In this document: positions 1 through 8,844 of the stretch, one piece after another
Layout of the letters: the number at the start of each line of letters is the position of its first letter
Position numbering within the stretch: position 1 is the stretch's first letter
Assembly (NCBI GenBank): GCA_903930765.1
Contig: CAIYZV010000029.1
Span: 1-41,633, forward strand
Length of the DNA: 41,633 nucleotides
Source: an uncultured Pirellula sp.
GTDB lineage: Bacteria > Planctomycetota > Planctomycetia > Pirellulales > Pirellulaceae
Direction: 5' to 3'
The notes under the pieces: model-generated
The model's database searches: none
Told to the model about the DNA's origin: nothing
The model's input: the letters and a program-made list of their open reading frames with translations, nothing else
Position numbers and translations under genes: made by a program

Positions 1-777
1 GGGGACATGAAGATTCGCGCCGGGTTCGGCGAAGGGAGCTCACCCACGATCGCTGACGACTTGCTGATCGTGCCGTGGGATCACGAAGGTCCATCCAAAC
101 TCTATGCGTTGAACAAGAAGACCGGCGAGATCGTCTGGGAGGTGGCCCGCGAGGAGCCAACGTGTTGGGCGAGCCCATTGATCGTCGAGGGCCCTGGGGG
201 TGCGAAGCAAATTGTAATGAACGGACAGAATGCAGCCCGCGGCTATGATTTGAAAACTGGCAAGGAGCTTTGGAAGTGCGCAGGTCAAACCCAACGCCCA
301 TGCGCTTCGGCGGTCGCCGCCGATGGTGTCGCCTATGTTGCTAGCGGATTCCGCGGCTCCTTTATCGGTGCTTTTTCGCTCGATGGGAAAGGGGATCTGC
401 AAGGGACCAAAAGTGTGCGTTGGACTCAATCCAAGGACACTCCGGATGTCGCGTCACCAATCCTGTCCAATGGCCGCCTTTATTACTACAAGGAGAAGAC
501 TGGCCTGCTGACATGCGTCGATGCAGCCACTGGAAAATCGCTGTATACGGCCAGCCGCGTTCCGGGAGTTACAAGAACGTACGCGTCTCCGGTCGCTGCC
601 AACGGCTATGTGTATTTGACCGACCGAGGTGGTACCATCGTGGTCATTGAAGACTCACCCAACCTCAAGGTGGTGGCGACCAACGAGACAGGCGAAGGGG
701 TCGATGCAACTCCGGCGCTGGTTGGCAACCAACTCTTGGTTCGGGGAGAAAAGCACTTGTTCTGTTTCGCCCCGTAG
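1..777 (+). CDS. PQQ-type beta-propeller protein, 3' part
   Basis: The reading frame is already open at the first base, so this is probably the C-terminal part of a longer gene; the ATG at position 7 is an internal methionine candidate. The product shows repeated propeller blades of the PQQ_2/BamB-like kind, each ending in a 'D/N-x-KTG-x-x-x-W' type strand: LNKKTGEIVWE (about residue 35), YDLKTGKELWK (about 81) and VDAATGKSLY (about 173). It ends with LLVRGEKHLFCFAP, a typical last blade. In planctomycetes such proteins are usually exported and either bind quinone cofactors or act as structural propellers. No catalytic residues can be assigned from the fragment, so dehydrogenase and scaffold roles stay open. 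The stop is TAG at 775-777 and no clear terminator follows. Confidence 0.75.
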   Translation, partial: GDMKIRAGFGEGSSPTIADDLLIVPWDHEGPSKLYALNKKTGEIVWEVAREEPTCWASPLIVEGPGGAKQIVMNGQNAARGYDLKTGKELWKCAGQTQRPCASAVAADGVAYVASGFRGSFIGAFSLDGKGDLQGTKSVRWTQSKDTPDVASPILSNGRLYYYKEKTGLLTCVDAATGKSLYTASRVPGVTRTYASPVAANGYVYLTDRGGTIVVIEDSPNLKVVATNETGEGVDATPALVGNQLLVRGEKHLFCFAP

Positions 778-947
778 GCTCGTAACGCACCCGCGATACC
801 TCGTGAAATACGATACTCGCCAAGGCACCAGGGAATCCGATAGAACAGGTCCGATGCAAGCTGTCGGATACATCAGGGCAGCGGAGCTCTCCAAGTACAG
901 AATACTGCGGCGTTTCACGGAAGTGGGACGCCGTTTTCGTTGGCCCA

Positions 948-976
948 TTGGATCTCTCGGAAATTCCTTCTATACT
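948..976 (+). promoter_or_regulatory. Probable sigma-70 promoter of the marR-efflux operon
   Basis: TTGGAT (948-953) and TATACT (971-976) are separated by 17 bp. The -10 box matches five of six consensus bases; the -35 box matches only TTG. The predicted start of transcription falls inside the palindrome at 980-1000, as expected for an autorepressed regulator. Confidence 0.5.
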
Positions 977-979
977 TAG

Positions 980-1000
980 ATAGTTCTTTGCTCGAACTAT
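980..1000 (+). promoter_or_regulatory. Palindromic operator candidate upstream of the MarR-type gene
   Basis: ATAGTTC (980-986) and GAACTAT (994-1000) form a perfect 7-bp inverted repeat around a 7-bp spacer. It lies just downstream of the -10 box and 13 bp before the TTG start of the MarR-type ORF. MarR dimers typically bind such palindromes of about 20 bp in their own promoters, so it is inferred to be the autoregulatory site for the regulator and the efflux genes behind it. Confidence 0.5.
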
Positions 1001-1013
1001 TCTGATCGAATGC

Positions 1014-1346
1014 TTGGGGGAATTGGGGCCGCAGATGATGCGATCGCTGGCTGAGCATCTGGGGTTGGCAGTCAATTCGATGACCTCGATCGTGGATGGT
1101 TTGGAGCAAAAGGGGCTGGCATCTCGCACGCGTTCTGCAACGGATCGACGCGTGATCCATGTCGAGTTAACGGCTCAAGGGCAAGCCACGTATGAGTTGG
1201 CTGCTAACGCCAAGCTGCAGTTCCACCGCGCGCTCTTGGGAGCATTGACCGAGGACGAACAAGAGATCCTTCTGGTGTTGTTCCGCAAGATTGCCCGCGA
1301 AGGTTGGAAGCAAGTGGAGCGATTCTCAGAGTCGCAGGTGAGCTGA
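1014..1346 (+). CDS. MarR-family regulator, unusually short N-terminus
   Basis: The 110-residue product contains the MarR winged helix: LAEHLGLAVNSMTSIVDGLE (helix-turn-helix, about residues 12-31), then TDRRVIHVELTAQG (the wing with its D-R-R signature, about 43-56), and a C-terminal dimerisation helix with LTEDEQEILL. Family members are usually 135-160 residues long and begin with a dimerisation helix that is missing here. An in-frame TAG at 981-983 blocks a longer start, so TTG at 1014, TTG at 1023 or ATG at 1035 must be used. The promoter and palindrome directly upstream argue that the short form is expressed rather than being a chance remnant. The efflux genes begin 104 bp downstream, the usual context for a MarR repressor of an RND pump. 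Alternatively this is a decayed regulator whose first 35-40 codons were lost. Confidence 0.7.
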   Translation: MGELGPQMMRSLAEHLGLAVNSMTSIVDGLEQKGLASRTRSATDRRVIHVELTAQGQATYELAANAKLQFHRALLGALTEDEQEILLVLFRKIAREGWKQVERFSESQVS

Positions 1347-1450
1347 TGTTCCATGCTCAATGCTTTGTCATGCCTAACCGCATGCTGCGTGAATCATTGT
1401 CCTTCTTTGTCGCACCACGTTTTATTTGCTTGGCATCCAAGGTCTAGTCC

Positions 1451-2908
1451 ATGAGCAGCAAGTTGATAGAACCATCGGATCGAGTTACTCAATTGTCTGA
1501 GCCATTAGAGTCACCGACATTAAGTTCACCCCCTTTCGCGTCGCCGCAGCCACGACCTAAGTCCAACTGGACGAATTGGGCTTGGGTCGTTGTCACGGCA
1601 CTAAGTTTTTTGGCCGGTCGCTTCGTGATCGGAGAGCGTCACCGAGATACTTTGGTCGCTTTGAATGAGGATGGTTCCGCATCTTCGTTGTATCGAGGCG
1701 ATGCGGTTGTGATTACCGCCGAGACGGTGACGTTGCGTCCGATCCAGCGAACTGTCGATGCTGTTGGGACACTACATGGTTTTGAGGAATTGACGGTCAG
1801 TTCCAAAGTAGAGGGGCGAGTCGAAAAAATCCATCACGATTTATCAAGTATTGTCAAACCTGGCGAGATCTTGTTGGAACTCGATGCGACGGATGCGAGG
1901 TTAGCCGTCGATCAATCCGAACGAAGCTTGCAGGCAGAGCTTGCGAAATGGGGATTTGCATCGGTACCTGACGAAGGATACGACCTGAGTCAATTGCCGA
2001 TGGTGGTATCGTCGCGGTTGCGATTCGATTTGGCGAAATCTCGATTGGATCGAATGCTTCCCTTGGAGACGACGAAGTCGATTAGCCAGGATGACTTAGA
2101 GCAAGCGAAATCCGAATCGCAAATCACGGAGTCCGATTGGAAGAATCAATTGCTGATGGCGAATTCGGCTGCGGCCGTAGCAAGACTCCGAGCAGCGGAG
2201 CTTGCGATTGCCAAACAGAAACTCAGGGATTGCGAAATTCGGGTACCGACACCGACTTTGACCGGGAATCCGGAGGACGAAATCTATACCGTGTCGGAAC
2301 GCTTGGTTTCGGAAGGAACTCTGTTGCGACCTGGTACCGAAGTCTTTCGACTGGTGTTAGGGAGAACGCTCAAGTTGCGGTTGCCGGTACCTGAAGTCCA
2401 TTCTTCGCGGATAGCCGTAAATGAGAAGGTTCTGATTGCAACCTCCTCGATGCCTGAGGGACGCGTTGGTCGAGTTGCAAAAATTAGTCCATCGATCGAG
2501 CGTACCACGCGGACGTTTATCGTGGAGGTGGAGGTGCCCAACGAGGATGGGAAATGCAAACCGGGGAGCTTCGCGAAAGCGAGTATTCAGGTGGGTATTT
2601 CCGAGAAGGCAGCTACGGTTCCTCTGTCGGCGCTTTATTCATTGGCTGGGATCAACAAAATATTTTTGGTCCAAGGAGACCACGTTCGAGAGATCCAAGT
2701 TACTCTCGGGGAGCAAACCAGCGAGTGGGTCGAGATCGCATCGCCGTCGATTTCTTCGGATTCCCGCGTGGTGACCAGCGGTCAGCGGATGCTTTCGGAT
2801 GGAGCGCCGGTTATCGAACGCAAGCTCGGGCAGGCTTCTGCTCCGGAAAGCTCGAAAGTCGATGCGTTCAAGAACTCTCCCACCGGCACGAGTGAGGTGA
2901 CAGAGTGA
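1451..2908 (+). CDS. RND efflux membrane fusion protein (HlyD/AcrA family)
   Basis: This 485-residue protein is the periplasmic adaptor of a tripartite pump. A Pro/Ser-rich cytoplasmic start is followed by one membrane anchor (about residues 42-60). A lipoyl-like segment follows (VDAVGTLHGFEELTVSSKVE, then GRVEKIHHDLSSIVKPGE, about 95-132), then a helical hairpin rich in Ala, Glu and Gln (about 150-260), and beta-barrel and proximal domains with TRTFIVEVEVPN and KPGSFAKASI (about 355-380). The start ATG at 1451 has AAGG about 8 bases upstream. The stop TGA overlaps the pump ATG by one base (TGATG), so the two are translationally coupled. The substrate cannot be inferred. No outer-membrane channel gene lies in the operon; the nearest TolC-type gene is 32 kb away. 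Confidence 0.9.
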   Translation: MSSKLIEPSDRVTQLSEPLESPTLSSPPFASPQPRPKSNWTNWAWVVVTALSFLAGRFVIGERHRDTLVALNEDGSASSLYRGDAVVITAETVTLRPIQRTVDAVGTLHGFEELTVSSKVEGRVEKIHHDLSSIVKPGEILLELDATDARLAVDQSERSLQAELAKWGFASVPDEGYDLSQLPMVVSSRLRFDLAKSRLDRMLPLETTKSISQDDLEQAKSESQITESDWKNQLLMANSAAAVARLRAAELAIAKQKLRDCEIRVPTPTLTGNPEDEIYTVSERLVSEGTLLRPGTEVFRLVLGRTLKLRLPVPEVHSSRIAVNEKVLIATSSMPEGRVGRVAKISPSIERTTRTFIVEVEVPNEDGKCKPGSFAKASIQVGISEKAATVPLSALYSLAGINKIFLVQGDHVREIQVTLGEQTSEWVEIASPSISSDSRVVTSGQRMLSDGAPVIERKLGQASAPESSKVDAFKNSPTGTSEVTE

Positions 2909-5900
2909 TGAGCATTTCCGAACTATGCATTCGGCGTCCGGTCTTTACTTGGGTATTGGTCGTTGTGCCTGTGGTGTTGGGGTTGGTTTCCTACTTTGAG
3001 TTGGGAGTCGATTTGTTTCCGAAGGTCGACTTTCCTGTGATCTCGATTTCAGCCGCACTTCCGGGTGCGAGCGCTGAGGAGATGGAAAGCTCGGTGACCA
3101 AGCCGCTGGAGGAGGCTCTCAATACGATTTCAGGGATCGATGAGTTACGTTCGACAACGCGCGAAGGTAGTTGCACGGTCGTGGTGCGATTCGTGCTCGA
3201 GAAGAATGGTGACGTGGGCGCGCAGGAAGCTCGAGACAAAATATCTTCGATCACTCGCCAGTTACCAGAGGGAATGGAGACACCCTTGGTCAACAAATTC
3301 GATTTGGATGCGGCACCGATCATCACGCTCGGTATTTCCGGCAATCGCGATTTGCAGGAGGTGACTGAGATCGCCAAGCATCAGATCCAGGAACTTTTGC
3401 AAACGGTGCCCGGTGTTGGAAACGTATTCATGTCGGGAGGGCGAAGCCGAGCGATCAATGTTCGGGTCGATACCGACCGACTGAGAGCCTATGGGATTTC
3501 CGTCGAGGAAGTCCGGAAATCGCTCGTCGCGCAGAACCTGGAGGTCCCTGGCGGAATCGTAGATCAAGGGCCTCGAGAAATGGTTTTGAGGACGCTCGGT
3601 CGAGTGACGCGGCCGGAGAAGTTCAACGACTTGATCGTCGCCAATCGCAAAGGGTACCCGATTCGTATCCGCGATATCGGTCGCGCCGAGGATTCGATCG
3701 AAGAACCTCGAGGCTTAAGTCGACTGGACGGCCAGAACGCTGTGAGTTTGTTCGTCCAGAAGCAGTCAGGGACCAATACGGTGGCTATCTCCGACGCCGT
3801 TCAAAATCGGCTTGAGAAGATCAAGAAAACGCTTCCCGGAGATATCAAAGTCGAGGTCACTCAGGATCAATCTCGATTTATTCGCGTTTCGATGGAGGAG
3901 GTCAAATTCCATTTGCTGCTGGCTGCGGTGTTGGTAGGAGTCACGATCCTCCTGTTTATCCGGGATTGGCGGACGACGATCATCGCGACGCTCGCGATTC
4001 CTACATCGATCATTCCAACGTTTCTCTTCATGCAGTGGATGGGATTTTCGCTCAACAACATCACGATGCTCGGTTTGATCCTGTCGATCGGGATCGTGAT
4101 CGACGATGCGGTGGTCGTGCACGAGAACATTTTTCGCCACATGGAAGAGTACGGTCTCGATGCGATGGAGGCGGCGCGGGTTGGAACGCGTGAGATTGCA
4201 TTGGCCGTACTCGCGACGAGTCTCTCGTTGGTTGTTATCTTCGTCCCGGTCGCTTTCATGGGTGGGATGGTAGGTCGGTTCTTTAGCAGTTTTGGACTGA
4301 CCGTCGCCTTTGCGATCCTCATGAGTCTATTCGTTTCGTTCACCTTGACCCCCATGCTTTGCTCGCGATTTCTCAAATTAGAGAAGCATGGCGATGGCCA
4401 TTCGGGTTCGAAATCGGGGTGGGTCTATCGATGGGTAGAAGCGTTTTACGGAATCGTCCTGCGATGGTCCTTGAAGCATCGATGGATGACGGTGGGGCTG
4501 AGCGTACTGATAGTGTTTACGACCATACCCATCATGATGAACTTGGGGGTCAACATGGTTCCCCGCGACGATCAAAGCGAGATGCAGATCAGCTTCATCA
4601 CCCCCGAAGGCTACACGTTGGAGCGAACCGACCAGATCATTCGCGAAATCGAAGGGCGACTGACCCAGCTTCCCGGTGTCGTGCATCGCTTCACATCGAT
4701 TGGGCAGTCGGGGTCAGCGAAGGGGCAGGGAGATGTCACTCGTGGGTCCATTTATCTGCGTATCGTCGAGCTGGAGGATCGGCAATTCAGCCAATTCAGC
4801 TTGATGCGACAAGCGAGGGAGATTCTCACCGAGTACCCGGATTTGCGGACGGCTGTTTCCGATGTCTCGGCGCTTGGGGGAGGTCCGAATGGAGATAGTC
4901 GCATCTTCCAAATCAGCCTCCAAGGCCCTGAGATCAAGCAGCTCGCGGAGTACGCTGAGACGCTCCGTCAAAAGCTGCAGGGGCTCAAAGGTTTAGTCGA
5001 CGTCGATTCTACGCTTTCGATGCGCAAGCCGGAGTTGCAAGTCGAGATCGATCGGGAGCGAGCGATGGACTTAGGGATTCCTGTTCAAATGATTGCTAAC
5101 ACCCTCAATGTGCTCGTCGGAGGTCAGATTGTTTCGAGTTACAAAGAAGGTACGGAGCAGTACGATGTATGGTTGCGCGCGGACAAACAGTTTCGGACCG
5201 ATTCGAAAGACCTGCTAGCGCTAGCTTTACCATCACCGACCGCTGGCCCGATTGAATTGGGGAGTTTGGCACGGCTTCAGGAGAAACAGGGCCCTAGCCA
5301 AATCGATCGGTTGAATCGGCAACGGACGGTAACTCTGATGGCGCACCCCGATGAAGTCTCGTTGAACGAAGCGGTTCAGTATGCCAACCAATGCGTTGCC
5401 GATATGAAATTGCCACCCGAATACGGGATCGTCTTTGGAGGTCAAGCCGACATGCTGAACGAGACGGCTTATTATTTTGCGGTCGCATTGGTGCTAAGCA
5501 TCACCTTCATGTACTTGATCCTCGCCGCTCAGTTTGAGAGCTGGATCCATCCGATCAGTATTCTTGCAGCGTTGCCGGTAACCATCCCATTTGGGCTTTT
5601 ATCCCTATTGTTATTCCGGACGCCGCTCGATCTGTACGCGATGTTCGGGCTATTCATGCTGATCGGGATCGTCAAGAAGAATGGTATTTTGCAAGTCGAC
5701 AAAACGAATGAACTGCGACGGGGCGGCATGGAGCGTGATACGGCGATCCTCGAAGCCAATTACACACGGCTTCGACCGATCTTGATGACGACCGTTATGT
5801 TGATGGCAGCCATGGTCCCCATTGCGCTCGGTCAAGGGCCTGGCGCCAGTGCGAGAGCTAGCATGGCCAAGGTCATTATCGGTGGCCAAGCGTTATCGTT

Positions 5901-6051
5901 GGTACTGAGTCTGGTGGCGACGCCCGTTGTTTATTCTCTTTTGGACGACTGCAAAGGCATTTTCGCCAAACGGTTTCGGAAGGTGCGGGAGTTTCTCGTA
6001 CCCGAGGCGGTTCCTGGAACGCCCCCTTCGTTGGTCGAACAGTCCTCCTAA
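2908..6051 (+). CDS. RND multidrug efflux transporter, inner-membrane pump
   Basis: The 1047-residue product is a full-length HAE1/AcrB-type proton-driven pump. The N-terminus MSISELCIRRPVFTWVLVVV is the classic first helix. TM4 carries the proton-relay pair in GIVIDDAVVVHENIF (about residue 395), and TM10 keeps the lysine in LIGIVKKNGIL (about 920). Two large periplasmic loops lie between TM1/TM2 and TM7/TM8. A GTG three bases earlier is in frame, but the ATG at 2908, preceded by GAGG about 10 bases upstream and overlapping the TGA of the adaptor gene, is the better start. With the MarR-type gene and the adaptor it forms a regulated export operon. Key catalytic residues are intact. The exported compound is unknown. 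Confidence 0.92.
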   Translation: MSISELCIRRPVFTWVLVVVPVVLGLVSYFELGVDLFPKVDFPVISISAALPGASAEEMESSVTKPLEEALNTISGIDELRSTTREGSCTVVVRFVLEKNGDVGAQEARDKISSITRQLPEGMETPLVNKFDLDAAPIITLGISGNRDLQEVTEIAKHQIQELLQTVPGVGNVFMSGGRSRAINVRVDTDRLRAYGISVEEVRKSLVAQNLEVPGGIVDQGPREMVLRTLGRVTRPEKFNDLIVANRKGYPIRIRDIGRAEDSIEEPRGLSRLDGQNAVSLFVQKQSGTNTVAISDAVQNRLEKIKKTLPGDIKVEVTQDQSRFIRVSMEEVKFHLLLAAVLVGVTILLFIRDWRTTIIATLAIPTSIIPTFLFMQWMGFSLNNITMLGLILSIGIVIDDAVVVHENIFRHMEEYGLDAMEAARVGTREIALAVLATSLSLVVIFVPVAFMGGMVGRFFSSFGLTVAFAILMSLFVSFTLTPMLCSRFLKLEKHGDGHSGSKSGWVYRWVEAFYGIVLRWSLKHRWMTVGLSVLIVFTTIPIMMNLGVNMVPRDDQSEMQISFITPEGYTLERTDQIIREIEGRLTQLPGVVHRFTSIGQSGSAKGQGDVTRGSIYLRIVELEDRQFSQFSLMRQAREILTEYPDLRTAVSDVSALGGGPNGDSRIFQISLQGPEIKQLAEYAETLRQKLQGLKGLVDVDSTLSMRKPELQVEIDRERAMDLGIPVQMIANTLNVLVGGQIVSSYKEGTEQYDVWLRADKQFRTDSKDLLALALPSPTAGPIELGSLARLQEKQGPSQIDRLNRQRTVTLMAHPDEVSLNEAVQYANQCVADMKLPPEYGIVFGGQADMLNETAYYFAVALVLSITFMYLILAAQFESWIHPISILAALPVTIPFGLLSLLLFRTPLDLYAMFGLFMLIGIVKKNGILQVDKTNELRRGGMERDTAILEANYTRLRPILMTTVMLMAAMVPIALGQGPGASARASMAKVIIGGQALSLVLSLVATPVVYSLLDDCKGIFAKRFRKVREFLVPEAVPGTPPSLVEQSS

Positions 6052-6454
6052 ACGGGACCAAGTGCTTCCTCCTCACACGCTTCAACGAACGCAGGTTGGC
6101 CGCATAATCGATTTTTTCCGAAAGGTGCTCGGGCGGGCCAGCTTGGTTCCGCGAGCTATCGAGGATGGCTACGGTGGGGGGCGGTTCTAACAGCAGTGTG
6201 CGATTGTGCCGTTGGAATTGCTTGTCTTTTGATTGGCGAGCGACGTTTTTGGGGTGAGTGATTGCATAGGATCGGTTCGCAAATGCTGGCAATTCGGAAG
6301 GGTGTTGGCTTCGGATTTTTCGATACGCTTTACCTAAACCGACTCAATTTCACCGAGCGACAGTTCCGATACTAGCAGCACAAACCAATCTAGTGCGCTC
6401 GGTCGAACCGTGGCTGGGCAGTGCGTGACTTTTGGGAACCGTGGGAAATTGACT
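6052..6454. other. Non-coding gap with a nested inverted repeat in the barrel-gene leader
   Basis: About 400 bp between the pump and the barrel gene hold no convincing coding sequence. ACCGAGCG (6352-6359) pairs with CGCTCGGT (6396-6403), and within it ACTAG (6371-6375) pairs with CTAGT (6390-6394). This gives a possible leader stem with an asymmetric internal bulge about 50 bp before the barrel start. No clear -35/-10 pair was found. Confidence 0.35.
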
Positions 6455-7606
6455 ATGTCCATTTTGCAACGAACTTTGCGAACGTTTGTTTTAGCGGCAG
6501 CCGCCATGGCTGGTCAGTTGGGCTATGCCGACTCCGGATACCATCCGTTTTCGGAACCGATGAATTTCGATCCAGACTGGCAGTTCTTTGCCCCGGTCCA
6601 GTTACAGGATCTCGAGGATCTCACTGCCCGTCAGCGAGCACCGCACGGATTCTACGTGACGTACGATCGCGTTTACACCGCGATGAGTCGTCCTGAGAAT
6701 CAGAATGCCAGCTACACGATGGACTCCACATGGGGTAATCGTTGGGACTTCGGCTGGATGAGCAAGCAAGAGAGTGGCTGGGCGTTCTCGTACCAGCAAG
6801 TGATGGGTCCAAACGTTTACAACGGTTGGGAACAGCTTCGGCTCGACGGTGTTAATGATGACGACGAGAACGATTTAACGGACCCGTACTTTCCAACCGT
6901 GTTCGGGAACGACCCGTACACGTTGCAACGGACCCGTGATTTACTTCACAGCGTTAACGTTGGGGACTTCACCAGTTTCGAAGCGAACAAAACATGGCGG
7001 TTGGAGCCCTACCGTTACGGTGGAATGCTCGAGCCATTGATCGGATTGCGATATGCCAAGTTCATCGATACGGCTCGCGACGATGTTTACTCGATATTTG
7101 ATGTGACCGATCCAACGGATCCGACCTCGATTATAGGCCAAGGTGAAATTCTTCTGAACGACCTTGTATGGTCGCGGAACGATATGATCTTGGGGCAAAT
7201 AGGATTCCGGTACTTCAAGAATTGGCGGCGGTTCACGTGGTCTTCAGACTTCAAGGTCTTCGCAGGTCATACCTTCCAAACTCAAGAAACGACGCGGTTG
7301 ATTACGACTACCACCTATGATGGGGTTCCGCCAGGAATCGGTGATCCTCCAACCTTCGACGGTGACCACCTTGGTACCTCCTTCTCGAGTCGGAAGAACA
7401 ACGAGACTCCAGTTGGATTCGACTTACGGACTGAGGGTGCTTTCAAAGCGACGAAGTGGGTAGATCTGCGAATGGGCTTCCAGATGATTTACTTCGGACA
7501 AGGTATCTGGCGAGGATCGACGTTGAGCTCCCAAGGGCGACAGTTTGAGACCAACCAGCAGTTGGTGATGCCGGGTCTTACCTTCGGTTTCGCGATCAAC
7601 CGATAA
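6455..7606 (+). CDS. BBP7-family outer-membrane beta-barrel protein
   Basis: The 383-residue product starts with a signal peptide (MSILQRTLRTFVLAAAAMAG, cut near LGYA-DS). It continues as alternating aromatic/polar strands with many Trp, Tyr and Phe residues, such as WGNRWDFGWMSKQESGWAFS and FRYFKNWRRFTWSSDFKVFA. It ends with LVMPGLTFGFAINR, an amphipathic last strand with a penultimate basic residue like other planctomycete BBP7 barrels. ATG 6455 was chosen over the upstream in-frame start because it places the signal peptide at the N-terminus. A hairpin terminator follows at 7647. It stands alone behind the efflux operon; whether it serves that pump as an outer-membrane partner is only a guess. 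Members of this family have no assigned substrate. Confidence 0.75.
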   Translation: MSILQRTLRTFVLAAAAMAGQLGYADSGYHPFSEPMNFDPDWQFFAPVQLQDLEDLTARQRAPHGFYVTYDRVYTAMSRPENQNASYTMDSTWGNRWDFGWMSKQESGWAFSYQQVMGPNVYNGWEQLRLDGVNDDDENDLTDPYFPTVFGNDPYTLQRTRDLLHSVNVGDFTSFEANKTWRLEPYRYGGMLEPLIGLRYAKFIDTARDDVYSIFDVTDPTDPTSIIGQGEILLNDLVWSRNDMILGQIGFRYFKNWRRFTWSSDFKVFAGHTFQTQETTRLITTTTYDGVPPGIGDPPTFDGDHLGTSFSSRKNNETPVGFDLRTEGAFKATKWVDLRMGFQMIYFGQGIWRGSTLSSQGRQFETNQQLVMPGLTFGFAINR

Positions 7607-7646
7607 ACGAGAGGGATCCGCACGGGATCCAGTAAACAGAGCACAA

Positions 7647-7676
7647 AAAGAGGCGGGCCGCAAGGTTCGCCTCTTT
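7647..7676. terminator. Bidirectional hairpin terminator between convergent genes
   Basis: AAAGAGGCG (7647-7655) and CGCCTCTTT (7668-7676) form a perfect 9-bp stem with a 12-base loop, preceded on the plus strand by further A residues. It sits 40 bp after the barrel stop and 20 bp beyond the end of the minus-strand PLP gene, so it can serve both. The U-tract after the stem is short on the plus side and longer on the minus side. Confidence 0.7.
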
Positions 7677-7695
7677 GCATTGGGTCTTCTTGAAA

Positions 7696-8844
7696 TTACA
7701 TGTTGGACCCGAGGAGGGCTTGATCTAGATCCGCGATCAAATCCTCGGGGTGTTCTAATCCGACCGAGATGCGGATCAAGGAGTCGGAGATACCGGCTGC
7801 TGCGCGGGCTGTTGCTTCGTAGCTCGCATGGGACATAGTTGCAGGCTGTTCGATGAGGGATTCGACGGCTCCCAAGCTTACGGCGAGTCCAAAGAGTTTG
7901 GTGGAGCGGCAAACGCGTTTGGTCTCGTCGCAATCTCCATGGATTTCGAACGAGATCATCGCTCCAAACTGGTCACCTAGGATGCGGTTCGCCCGTTCGT
8001 GCTGTGGATGGCTTGCCAGTCCCGGGTACAGAACTCGCCGAACGCGGGAGTGCGACTCGAGCCACTGCGCGATTTGCATGCTAGAGCGGCATTGTTCCCG
8101 CATCCGCAGTTCAAGGGTTTTAATGCCGCGGCCGAGCAGGAACGATTCCAGTCCACCGAGGACTGCCCCCGTGGCGTTTTGAGTGAAATAGAGTCGTTGA
8201 TGCAACTCGGGATCCTTGGTTGCCAGGACGCCTGCAAGGCAATCGCTGTGCCCTCCCAAGTACTTGGTGGCCGAGTGCATGACGATATCAGCGCCGAGTT
8301 CGAGTGGCCTCAGGATGCATGGGGGCACGAACGTGCTATCGACACCCAGTAGGATCTTATTGGCGCGAGTGATCGCAGCGATTTCCGAGATATCGGGGAC
8401 GCTCATCAATGGATTTCCAATGGACTCGATCCACACCATGCGTGTTTCCGGCCGGATCGCGTCCGCGACTCGCGATGCGTCTTGCGCGGGGACCAAGGTG
8501 ACCGAGATGTTGTTTCGATTGCAAATCTTATGGAGCAACCGATAGGTACCTCCGTAGATATCGCAACCGGCGACGACGTGGGAGCCCGCTTCGAGCAGAT
8601 TCATCGCACAGTGGGTGGCGGCCATGCCGGAGGAGAATGCCAGCGCTCCTACACCCCCTTCGAGGTTTGCCAGGGTGCGTTCGACGGCAGCTCGCGTCGG
8701 TGAACCACTTCGCGAGTAGTCGAAGGTCCCCCACTCACCGGCTCCCGGTTGGAGGAAGGTGGTTGCGAGGTAAATTGGAGGGACAACCGCTCCTGTGGAG
8801 TCGGGTTCGCTGCCGATGTGAATAGCCCGTGTTCGAAATCTCAT
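7696..8844 (-). CDS. Cys/Met-metabolism PLP enzyme (cystathionine lyase/synthase type)
   Basis: This 382-residue protein belongs to the PLP-dependent transsulfuration family. The phosphate-binding YSRSGSPTR segment (residues 43-51), the SSGMAA turn (71-76), the stacking tyrosine in CDIYGGTYR (Tyr97), the cofactor aspartate in VDSTFVPP (Asp169) and the Schiff-base lysine in HSATKYLGGHSD (Lys194) are all present. Its start overlaps the stop of the upstream cystathionine gamma-synthase by four bases (ATGA), so the pair is one operon. It may cleave cystathionine (beta- or gamma-lyase) or make it; family members cannot be separated by eye. The usual Asn in VDNTFA is Ser here, a mild oddity. Given the partner gene, a lyase completing homocysteine or cysteine supply is the simplest reading. 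Confidence 0.85.
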   Translation of the reverse strand: MRFRTRAIHIGSEPDSTGAVVPPIYLATTFLQPGAGEWGTFDYSRSGSPTRAAVERTLANLEGGVGALAFSSGMAATHCAMNLLEAGSHVVAGCDIYGGTYRLLHKICNRNNISVTLVPAQDASRVADAIRPETRMVWIESIGNPLMSVPDISEIAAITRANKILLGVDSTFVPPCILRPLELGADIVMHSATKYLGGHSDCLAGVLATKDPELHQRLYFTQNATGAVLGGLESFLLGRGIKTLELRMREQCRSSMQIAQWLESHSRVRRVLYPGLASHPQHERANRILGDQFGAMISFEIHGDCDETKRVCRSTKLFGLAVSLGAVESLIEQPATMSHASYEATARAAAGISDSLIRISVGLEHPEDLIADLDQALLGSNM

